From IMG/VR virus record IMGVR_UViG_3300047564_006915, positions 1-21,476 of that record: 21,476 bases of DNA; one strand, written 5' to 3'. Below are positions 1 to 5,071 of this stretch, in pieces. A program made the translations under genes and the position numbers. Each line of letters opens with the position of its first letter. Positions within the stretch are counted from its first letter, which is position 1. The DNA is from a virus. A model generated the notes under the pieces. That model did not search any database. It was not told the DNA's origin and saw only the letters and a list, made by a program, of their open reading frames with translations.

Positions 1-2
1 AT

Positions 3-155
3 ATGATCGGCGGGCGCTGGAAGATCGATCACGAGAACTTCCAGATGATCTTCTACAAGCACGACAACTCGACTGAGGTCGCGCGGTTTGACCTCCGCGA
101 CAAGAACGACGATCCCAGCTACTTGTCCGTGTTCCATCGCAACAGAGTGACTTGA
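3..155 (+). CDS. 3' part of an unknown gene, possibly 5'-truncated
   Basis: An open frame enters at the left edge and ends with TGA at 153-155, two bases before the next ATG. The first ATG is at base 3, so this could be a complete 50-residue protein, but no upstream sequence is visible to judge a ribosome-binding site; it is more probably the C-terminal end of a longer gene. The visible peptide is polar, starts MIGGRWKID and ends VFHRNRVT, with no cysteine or membrane segment. The pattern of alternating charged and aromatic residues would fit a beta-rich domain. I do not recognise the family. The tight junction with the next gene says it is transcribed as part of the same operon. Confidence 0.6.
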   Translation: MIGGRWKIDHENFQMIFYKHDNSTEVARFDLRDKNDDPSYLSVFHRNRVT

Positions 156-156
156 T

Positions 157-534
157 ATGTCACAGATGGTGCCGCTTGGCAACCCACTCATTGTGACGAT
201 GGGCATGGGGCAAGAGGAGTTGACGGAACCTGCGATGGCTGTCGCTGGAACTGTTGAGTACTTCATCATTGTCGAAGCTGTCAAGAAAGCACTTCGTGGC
301 GACAGCGCTGAACCTCAGCTTGATGACGACATCAACATCTACAAGATCGTTGCACTGCTCACTGAAGTCAATCGCCGACCACTTGCCAATCCCCTATACA
401 ACAAGATGACACGGCTGATCATCGAGAAGAAGGTGCAGATCGATGCCGAGCTTGTCGAGCAGAAAGCACGAAAGAGCGAACCGTACAGGATAGTTATAGG
501 GGAGCACCGCATCATAAGAGAGACAGATGAGTGA
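157..534 (+). CDS. hypothetical protein, 125 aa
   Basis: Starts at ATG 157, two bases after the preceding stop, and overlaps the next gene by 8 bases (ATG 527 lies before its TGA 532-534), so it is translated in an operon and probably coupled to both neighbours. The protein starts with a hydrophobic stretch (residues 4-17, with GNPLIVTMGMG), then a helix-rich middle (VEYFIIVEAVKKAL near 33-46) and a charged C-terminal half with an IIEKKVQIDAELVEQKARK helix around residues 87-105. No catalytic motif, metal-binding cluster or signal peptide is evident. I cannot name a family. By position it may belong with virion or assembly genes, but nothing in the sequence proves this. Confidence 0.75.
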   Translation: MSQMVPLGNPLIVTMGMGQEELTEPAMAVAGTVEYFIIVEAVKKALRGDSAEPQLDDDINIYKIVALLTEVNRRPLANPLYNKMTRLIIEKKVQIDAELVEQKARKSEPYRIVIGEHRIIRETDE

Positions 535-1051
535 TATAGCACTTTACCTCGACCAGGACAATGAACTTCGATTCAACGTGGCGATAGAGGGATCAAAGCC
601 CGGCGCACCCAAGTACCGCCTCGTGTTCGAGGGCAAGAACTTCTCCTACACCTTCAGTGGCCAGCAGACGGCACCTGGTGAGGTGTCCTTCACGATCCCG
701 ACCATGAAGAACCTCATGAAGGAGGGCGCTTACCACGCCGACCTCGAGGTGATGATCGATGACCGTTACTTTACACCCTTGTCGTTCGACGCGACGTTTG
801 AGGAGTCAGTTAAAGTTAGAGCAGAGGCAGTGACCCGAACCGTGCAGAAGAAGCCGGCCGTCACAGCTTCTATCGTCACAGCACGTGCTCCTGAGACAGC
901 ACGCCCCGTGCTTGAGTCAGCAACCCGCCTCGCCGCTCCTCGCCCACAGCAGAAGGTCGCAGCTCGGGAGGATGACTTCATCGCCGAGGTTGATGGTCGC
1001 AAGATCACGGCTGATGACCTTCGTAGCTTGCTTAGATCCACCAGGAGGTAA
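527..1051 (+). CDS. hypothetical protein, beta-rich N-domain plus Ala/Pro linker and basic C-tail
   Basis: 174 residues. Residues 1-95 read as a compact beta-rich domain (alternating hydrophobic positions, such as YRLVFEG, FSYTFSG, VSFTIPTM, ADLEVMIDD). A low-complexity linker rich in Ala, Thr, Pro and Arg (about 96-148) joins it to a short C-terminal segment with DDFIAEVDGRKI and then ADDLRSLLRSTRR. That terminal LRxLLR helix resembles terminal helices in several other proteins of this window. The domain-linker-terminal helix plan is common in phage scaffold or head-associated proteins, but I cannot assign a named family. It overlaps the upstream gene by 8 bases and is followed after 2 bases by the next ATG; the AGGAGG of that gene lies inside this gene's last codons. 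Confidence 0.8.
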   Translation: MSDIALYLDQDNELRFNVAIEGSKPGAPKYRLVFEGKNFSYTFSGQQTAPGEVSFTIPTMKNLMKEGAYHADLEVMIDDRYFTPLSFDATFEESVKVRAEAVTRTVQKKPAVTASIVTARAPETARPVLESATRLAAPRPQQKVAAREDDFIAEVDGRKITADDLRSLLRSTRR

Positions 1052-1053
1052 AG

Positions 1054-1299
1054 ATGTTATCAGCATTATTCGCAGTCGTCGGTAGTTACGCTGCCGTCGC
1101 TGCTGCGCTCGTCGTTAAGCGTGCATTGAAGATCACAGATCTACACGAAGAACACACGTTCATCCGCTCACGTGAGCAGAAGTCACACATCAGAGCCCAT
1201 GCACTTATATTGAAGAGCGGCTTCAAGAGCGATCTGCTCTGGATTAAACACCTGCCCAGCAAGGTCAAGACAGCGCTCGCCTGGCTAAAGTCAGAGTAG
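1054..1299 (+). CDS. small protein with N-terminal membrane segment
   Basis: 81 residues beginning MLSALFAVVGSYAAVAAALVV, a single hydrophobic segment of about 20 residues (2-22) that is either a membrane anchor or an uncleaved signal; no signal-peptidase site is convincing. The rest is a basic, His-rich, helical tail (KRALKITDLHEEH, REQKSHIRAHALILK, LPSKVKTALAWLK) that would face the cytoplasm by the positive-inside rule. The ribosome-binding site is the strongest in this part of the window: AGGAGG at about 1043-1048, ending 5 bases before ATG 1054. Small one-span proteins in phages include lysis, spanin and superinfection proteins, but nothing here distinguishes among them. The next gene starts 4 bases downstream. 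Confidence 0.7.
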   Translation: MLSALFAVVGSYAAVAAALVVKRALKITDLHEEHTFIRSREQKSHIRAHALILKSGFKSDLLWIKHLPSKVKTALAWLKSE

Positions 1300-1303
1300 C
1301 TCC

Positions 1304-2005
1304 ATGAGCCGCGAGCTCCAGCGCGCGACGCTCTTCTTTAAGTACATTAGAGAAGAGCACGCTCACCACATCGAGATGCTTGAGCGCGGAAAGCAGCAGC
1401 TACTTGAAGCCCTGAAGTACGTGAAGGTTGATCCAAGCGCTCAGCCTCGCCAGCAAAATCAGCAACAGAGCGCACCACCCCAGCAGCAGCCTGCTGAGCC
1501 AGAGAAACCTCCTGTGCCCGACGATGTTGCTGTAGACGTCAAGAAGCTCTACAAGAAGATTGTCCAGGAGACACATCCTGATAAACTGGCACAATCAGAT
1601 CACGGCCAGAAAGAGCGTGAGAAGCGCGTCAAGCTGTACATGGATGCTGTCAAGGCATTTCAAGCATCAGATAGAGATAACCTTGTGGAGATCGCCCTCG
1701 ACCTCGACCTCGACACAGGCCTCGAGGTTGAGAAGATCGTTGCATCCCTTCTGACACGCAGCAAGACACTTGAGCTCCAGATCCAGCAGGTCAAGGGATC
1801 AGTTGAGTGGCTGTGGATGCACTCTGACGAAGCAAAGCGCGTTGAGGTGATCAAGGAGCTGTGCAGACGAAATGGCTGGCTCTACGTCACTGATGAGCAG
1901 ATCGTTGAGAGCGTTAGATACGTGGCAGGAATGCACCCGGGCTCTAAAGAAGATGTCCGAGCAAGAGCGCGCAAGATGATGCAGGAACGGCGCAGGATTA
2001 CTTGA
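1304..2005 (+). CDS. J-domain (DnaJ-like) protein with the J motif in mid-protein
   Basis: 233 residues. Residues 80-125 look like a J domain: helix II basic (KKLYKKIVQET), the diagnostic HPD tripeptide at 91-93 followed by KL, then a charged helix (KEREKRVKLYMDAVKAFQAS) matching helix III. In the DnaJ family HPD is essential for stimulating the ATPase of Hsp70 (DnaK). The J domain usually sits at the N-terminus; here it follows a helical region (1-40) and a Gln/Pro/Ala-rich linker (about 44-72). The C-terminal 100 residues are helical, without the Cys-rich zinc domain of DnaJ. It could recruit host DnaK to a phage complex. No good Shine-Dalgarno is visible before ATG 1304; translation is probably coupled to the gene ending 4 bases upstream. 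Confidence 0.85.
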   Translation: MSRELQRATLFFKYIREEHAHHIEMLERGKQQLLEALKYVKVDPSAQPRQQNQQQSAPPQQQPAEPEKPPVPDDVAVDVKKLYKKIVQETHPDKLAQSDHGQKEREKRVKLYMDAVKAFQASDRDNLVEIALDLDLDTGLEVEKIVASLLTRSKTLELQIQQVKGSVEWLWMHSDEAKRVEVIKELCRRNGWLYVTDEQIVESVRYVAGMHPGSKEDVRARARKMMQERRRIT

Positions 2006-2030
2006 ACAAGGCACATTGATCATGTAGTAT
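2002..2030 (+). promoter_or_regulatory. sigma70-like promoter, TTGAAC-17-TAGTAT
   Basis: TTGAAC at 2002-2007 and TAGTAT at 2025-2030 are separated by exactly 17 bases, each matching the sigma70 consensus at 4 of 6 positions. The expected start is near 2037, ten bases before ATG 2048. The same TTGAAC with a 17-base spacer occurs at 20354. It overlaps the stop region of the J-domain gene. Inferred from sequence only. Confidence 0.5.
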
Positions 2031-2058
2031 TGCTTAGAGGCAATAACATGAACAACGT
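2013..2058 (+). promoter_or_regulatory. imperfect hairpin around the start of the 2048 gene
   Basis: Inner arms TATTGC (2028-2033) and GCAATA (2040-2045) are perfectly complementary with a 6-base loop holding part of the AGAGG ribosome-binding site. Further out CATG 2021-2024 can pair with CATG 2047-2050 (the second includes the start codon), then T2020-A2051 and TTG 2016-2018 with CAA 2053-2055, with small internal mismatches. An RNA started near 2037 from the promoter here would lack the left arm. Confidence 0.45.
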
Positions 2059-2491
2059 CTATATCGCAAGTGGTTGGTTTTCTCCAGAGTGGCTCCAGGA
2101 AGTTGAGGACATTAAGGCTGTCCTCGAGGATCTCAAGCTCGATTACTTCTCTCCCAAGGATTATGCGATCGCTGAGGCGACTGCAAGCAACGACACACAG
2201 AAGCAGATCTTTGACGGCAATGTCAAGCACCTTGACATCTGCGACTGGATGATCTGCAACACCCGCAACAAGGACATGGGTTCGATCTGGGAGGCAGGCT
2301 ATTTCTACGCTCGCAACAAGCCCATCGTCTACTTCTGCGCTGGCCTTCCACCTGGTGCCAAGTTCAATCTCATGCTGTCGGCAAGCGGAGTCGCTGTCTG
2401 CACTTCACTCGATGACCTCCGTGAGTACCTGACACACTGCAAGCGTGAAGGTAAGCTGATCACTCGCAACTACAGCGGTTTGATCGAGTAA
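2048..2491 (+). CDS. nucleoside 2-deoxyribosyltransferase-like protein
   Basis: 147 residues when started at ATG 2048, chosen because AGAGG lies at 2036-2040; a start at 2030 would add six residues and has no ribosome-binding site. The order of motifs fits the nucleoside 2-deoxyribosyltransferase family: N-terminal VYIASGW (family: iYLAGP), DWMIC at 66-70, then DMGSIWEAGYFYARNKPIVYF (76-96), where D76 and E82 match the family's D-x-G-t-x-x-E-x-G-x-A signature with Glu as nucleophile. Length matches the usual 140-160 residues. Family members swap bases between deoxynucleosides or hydrolyse the glycosidic bond, so the likely role is deoxynucleotide salvage or removal of a particular base. The gene stands alone between its own promoter and the hairpin at 2501. 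A SLOG- or TIR-like relative with other chemistry is possible. Confidence 0.75.
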   Translation: MNNVYIASGWFSPEWLQEVEDIKAVLEDLKLDYFSPKDYAIAEATASNDTQKQIFDGNVKHLDICDWMICNTRNKDMGSIWEAGYFYARNKPIVYFCAGLPPGAKFNLMLSASGVAVCTSLDDLREYLTHCKREGKLITRNYSGLIE

Positions 2492-2500
2492 TGAGGATAT

Positions 2501-2540
2501 TGTGCGCTCCTGGTGGATAGTTATCTGCTAGGAGCGCACA
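2501..2540 (+). promoter_or_regulatory. perfect 11-bp hairpin that pairs with the ribosome-binding site of the 2540 gene
   Basis: TGTGCGCTCCT (2501-2511) is the exact reverse complement of AGGAGCGCACA (2530-2540), with an 18-base loop. The right arm holds the AGGAG ribosome-binding site and the A of ATG 2540, so full-length RNA would have its start closed. There is no following T-run, which argues against a terminator. A weak -10-like GATAGT (2516-2521) in the loop would start RNA near 2528, after the left arm. Confidence 0.75.
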
Positions 2541-3259
2541 TGCGTATGAATAGATTAGCCCTGCGTAAGATGATCCTCAGAGAGATGCATGATCACATGC
2601 AAGATGAGGATATGCCAGAGATTGAAGCTGAGATCATCGACGATGAGGAAGATGAAGAGCACGAAGACGAAGATGTTCCAGAGGAAGATTACGACACTGA
2701 AGTAGATGAAGAGGGCAACTTCGACTACGAGGATTCGAACGTCTACGAAGAAACTGGGATGATCAAGTCAAACCTCTACATGCTGTCCAAGAAGGCACAT
2801 GAGCTCCATGACGAGATCGGAGATCGTGATGATCTTCCTGAGTGGGTGCAGGAGAAGATTGCAGTCGCTTCCTACATGATGGACACGGTTCACGACTACC
2901 TCATGTACGAGATGGTCAAGGATGACCTCCACGAGAAGAAGGGTGGGCGCACCAAGAGCCGCAAGTACAAGGGCAAGGAGTACCGCGCGACACCCGCGAT
3001 GGTAAGTGCAGTCAAGAAGGGTGCATCCTACAACCAGCTCGCAAAGCTCGCCAAGTGGGCTGATGAACCCGCTGCAGTCGTCCAGGCAGCAAAGATCGTG
3101 GCAAAGGGCAAGCCAATGTCCCGCGACGACGAGGACGACGACCTCGACGAGAACGACAGCTGGGAACCACTGCGCCAGTCAACTGGCATCATGTTCTTCG
3201 AGGACGAAGAGGGCACCGACTACCCAGCGCCCAAAGCGAAGGGTAAGAAGCACGGTTGA
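2540..3259 (+). CDS. very acidic protein with helical core, possible scaffold or head-associated protein
   Basis: 239 residues from ATG 2540, chosen because AGGAG at 2530-2534 is five bases upstream; a GTG at 2513 is also in frame but lacks a site. It begins MRMNRLALRKMILREM, one of the L-R-x-x-I-R terminal helices recurring in this window. Residues about 25-75 are almost continuous Asp and Glu. Next comes a helical module (SNLYMLSKKAHELHDEI, LPEWVQEKIAVASYMM, VHDYLMYEM) of a type I associate with uncharacterised head or scaffold proteins of marine T4-like phages; that recollection is not checked. A Lys/Arg-rich patch near 138-150 (KKGGRTKSRKYKGKEYR), a second helical region, an Asp-rich run near 200-210 and a Lys/Gly tail follow. 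Flanked on both sides by hairpins, so it is independently controlled. Confidence 0.75.
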   Translation: MRMNRLALRKMILREMHDHMQDEDMPEIEAEIIDDEEDEEHEDEDVPEEDYDTEVDEEGNFDYEDSNVYEETGMIKSNLYMLSKKAHELHDEIGDRDDLPEWVQEKIAVASYMMDTVHDYLMYEMVKDDLHEKKGGRTKSRKYKGKEYRATPAMVSAVKKGASYNQLAKLAKWADEPAAVVQAAKIVAKGKPMSRDDEDDDLDENDSWEPLRQSTGIMFFEDEEGTDYPAPKAKGKKHG

Positions 3260-3271
3260 GGTAGTTAGATA

Positions 3272-3287
3272 ACCAGCGGTCGCTGGT
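3272..3287 (+). repeat. short perfect inverted repeat between genes
   Basis: ACCAGCG (3272-3278) and CGCTGGT (3281-3287) are exact complements separated by GT. As RNA this is a 6-bp stem with a four-base loop; as DNA it is a 16-base dyad that could be an operator. It sits 12 bases after the stop of the acidic gene and just before the larger hairpin at 3295. No T-run follows, so it is a poor intrinsic terminator. Confidence 0.5.
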
Positions 3288-3294
3288 GTAAATA

Positions 3295-3353
3295 GAGGCC
3301 TCGGTGATTATAATGAGTTCATGAAGATACTCATTACTGGTCACCGAGGTTTC
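3295..3353 (+). promoter_or_regulatory. long hairpin (about 24 pairs) with the start codon in its loop and TATAAT in its left arm
   Basis: CCTCGGTGA (3299-3307) pairs with TCACCGAGG (3341-3349). Pairing continues inward through two G-T pairs and an A-T pair, one bulged base (C3337), then TAATGAGT (3311-3318) with ACTCATTA (3329-3336). G-T and A-T pairs extend it outward to 3295/3353. The 10-base loop contains ATG 3321. A perfect -10 hexamer, TATAAT at 3309-3314, is in the left arm; its expected start falls on or next to ATG 3321. The -35 region is poor. The right arm is protein-coding, so the left arm mirrors codons 3-11. Confidence 0.85.
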
Positions 3354-4301
3354 ATTGCATCCAACCTTCCACCTGCATTCGCCGATCTCGATCACGAAGT
3401 TGTCGATCCCAGTCAGCTTAGGTTGACACACAAGCTGCCGACAGGTGAGCACTGCGTCTATCGCAACAGTGAGGATGACTGGGCGCGCGAGATCAAGCGG
3501 CTCGGCATTGATGTAGTTGTCCACAATGCAGCAGCAGTGGGCACCGATGTCGTCGCGCTCAACCCTAACGAGGCGACACTGTCCAACGTGACAGGAACCT
3601 ACAACATCTGTCGCGCTGCTGAGAAAGCCCGTGCAGCCGTCCTCTACCTCGGAACGACTGTCATCTATAACACAGATCTGTATCAGGGATCCTGGATCGC
3701 TGAGCGCTCCTCGCACGGCCCACAGACACTCTACGGATCTCTGAAGCTGGCAGGTGAGTACATCGTCCGTGCACACAGCACGAAGTGGTCGATCGTCCGG
3801 CCCCTCTTCTGCTATGGTGGCGTGGGTGACAACAACTCTCTGATTGCGAAGGGGTTCTTCGGCGCTGCACACGGCAAGGAGAAGATCGACATGTTCCTCG
3901 ATCCGAAGAAGATCAAGGATTACATGCGTGTGGAAGATTTCTGCGATGCGGTGGCCACCGTGGTCGATAAGGAGCTGTGGAACGACGATTGGAACGTCGC
4001 TGCGGAGACGCCAGAGAACACAGGCAGGATCGTCGAGATGATGAGCGAGATCTCGTGCAAGGATCTAAAGGGTGTGGTAAAATGGCACCCAGGAACCGAC
4101 TACTTGGGTAACCATCGTTTAAGCTCACAGAAGTTCAGGGATGCTTCTGGTTGGACACCAAAATACGACCTATATAGTGGCTTGGAAAAGTCGTGGAATG
4201 ACATCCAGCGTAATCTGGGTTCCACGGATTATAATCCTCTGCGATATCTGGAAGATGCCAAGAAGCGCGGTGTCGACCTCACACAATTCTTCAACCGGTG
4301 A
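3321..4301 (+). CDS. NAD(P)-dependent sugar epimerase/reductase (extended SDR family)
   Basis: 326 residues, the normal size of the family. The Rossmann nucleotide-binding motif is at the N-terminus (MKILITGHRGFIASNL; G7, G10, A13 in the GxxGxxA form), HNAAAVGTD at 69-76 is the family's NxAA segment, T113 is the probable Ser/Thr of the active site and Y138-x-x-x-K142 the catalytic pair. RPLFCYG near 160-166 matches the R-x-x-N/x-YG region. It should convert an NDP-sugar; the short N-terminal domain and GTTVIY suggest a reductase/epimerase such as GDP-4-keto-6-deoxymannose or dTDP-4-keto-rhamnose reductases, but the substrate cannot be fixed. No Shine-Dalgarno precedes ATG 3321; the TATAAT six bases upstream suggests leaderless RNA. 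A second enzyme of the superfamily lies at 9563. Confidence 0.9.
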   Translation: MKILITGHRGFIASNLPPAFADLDHEVVDPSQLRLTHKLPTGEHCVYRNSEDDWAREIKRLGIDVVVHNAAAVGTDVVALNPNEATLSNVTGTYNICRAAEKARAAVLYLGTTVIYNTDLYQGSWIAERSSHGPQTLYGSLKLAGEYIVRAHSTKWSIVRPLFCYGGVGDNNSLIAKGFFGAAHGKEKIDMFLDPKKIKDYMRVEDFCDAVATVVDKELWNDDWNVAAETPENTGRIVEMMSEISCKDLKGVVKWHPGTDYLGNHRLSSQKFRDASGWTPKYDLYSGLEKSWNDIQRNLGSTDYNPLRYLEDAKKRGVDLTQFFNR

Positions 4302-4310
4302 AATAAAAAT

Positions 4311-4340
4311 TTGTTGTGCCGGATATCCAATGTAGATAAT
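4311..4340 (+). promoter_or_regulatory. possible promoter of the homing endonuclease
   Basis: TTGTTG at 4311-4316 and GATAAT at 4335-4340, 18 bases apart, in an AT-rich gap. The expected start is at about 4347, next to ATG 4348, and no Shine-Dalgarno is visible, so the RNA may be leaderless. GGATATCC at 4321-4328 is an 8-base palindrome between the two boxes. Both hexamers are imperfect and AT-rich sequence gives such matches easily. Confidence 0.3.
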
Positions 4341-4347
4341 TACAGAT

Positions 4348-5049
4348 ATGGAACAAAAATATTACGTGTACAAAATTACCAATTTGATAAATGAAAAAAT
4401 CTACATTGGTATGACAAAAAATATAGAAACAAGATGGACGACGCACAAAGCGCGGTCAAAAACACGTAAAACCTTGCTCTATTGTGCGATGAATCACTAC
4501 GGATTAGAAAATTTTAAAATTGATGTGTTAGAAACGTGCGCAACTGAGCTAGAAGCAAAGAACGCTGAAATTCGTCTAATTGCTAGTTTAGGCGCACAAA
4601 ACGCAAGCACCGGCTACAACATGACAGCTGGGGGTGATGGCGTCTGCAATCCAACAGATGAAATACGGTTAAAAATGTCTATTTCTAGAACTGGCAAAAA
4701 AGCGTCATTAGAAACAAAGCAAAAAATGAGTGATAAGAGAAAGGGACGTATTTTTTCTGATACACATCGAGAGAACCTTTCTAGGGCGGCAAAATTAAGA
4801 GCTGAATCTGGCCATAAAGTAGAAGTTAAAGAATCAACACGACAAAAACTATCTGATAAATCAAAAGGTAGTAGCAATCCATCTGCAAAGTTGACAGAAA
4901 AAGAAGTTTTAGAAATAAAACGCCTTTTGCGAAGCAAATTGTATACACACTACCAGATTGCAGACATGTTTAAAATTAGTCGACCAACTGTTGGTTTTAT
5001 AAAAAACGAACGGTTGTGGGCTCATGTAAAATTAGAAGATGAAGATTAA
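4348..5049 (+). CDS. GIY-YIG homing endonuclease, free-standing (SegA-like)
   Basis: 233 residues. The GIY-YIG nuclease domain spans about 4-95: YVYKITNLINEKIYIGMT (6-23) gives the two signature tripeptides as VYK and YIG, R29 is the probable catalytic arginine and E74 (NAEIRLI) the metal-binding glutamate. Residues about 103-175 carry two or three NUMOD3-like repeats (EIRLKMSISRTGKKAS, ETKQKMSDKRKGR, STRQKLSDKSKG) and the C-terminus ends in a helix-turn-helix (ITKEEVLEIKRLL-like, then HYQIADMFKISRPTVGFIKN). These bind DNA in phage Seg and intron endonucleases. Base composition is markedly richer in A+T than both neighbours, a sign of recent arrival. No intron or intein is evident; it sits between complete genes and probably cuts the same junction in related phages that lack it. 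Confidence 0.95.
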   Translation: MEQKYYVYKITNLINEKIYIGMTKNIETRWTTHKARSKTRKTLLYCAMNHYGLENFKIDVLETCATELEAKNAEIRLIASLGAQNASTGYNMTAGGDGVCNPTDEIRLKMSISRTGKKASLETKQKMSDKRKGRIFSDTHRENLSRAAKLRAESGHKVEVKESTRQKLSDKSKGSSNPSAKLTEKEVLEIKRLLRSKLYTHYQIADMFKISRPTVGFIKNERLWAHVKLEDED

Positions 5050-5071
5050 ACTTTAACTAAGGAAATTAAGA

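Noticed and set aside
1799-2230. Minus-strand open frame of 143 codons
   Set aside because: It overlaps the J-domain and deoxyribosyltransferase-like genes and crosses their promoter, with no ribosome-binding site or recognisable protein.
2501-2540. Intrinsic terminator after the deoxyribosyltransferase-like gene
   Set aside because: The stem is strong but no T-run follows and its right arm is the next gene's ribosome-binding site.
3272-3287. Intrinsic terminator after the acidic gene
   Set aside because: The stem is short with almost no loop and is followed by GTAAATAG rather than a T-run.
3189-3872. Long minus-strand open frame of 227 codons
   Set aside because: It is opposite a clear SDR gene, lacks any motif, and no gene in the window is on the minus strand; it is a shadow of codon bias.
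4302-5071. Group I intron around the homing endonuclease
   Set aside because: The flanking genes are complete, and no split coding sequence or intron core was seen; it is better read as a free-standing endonuclease.
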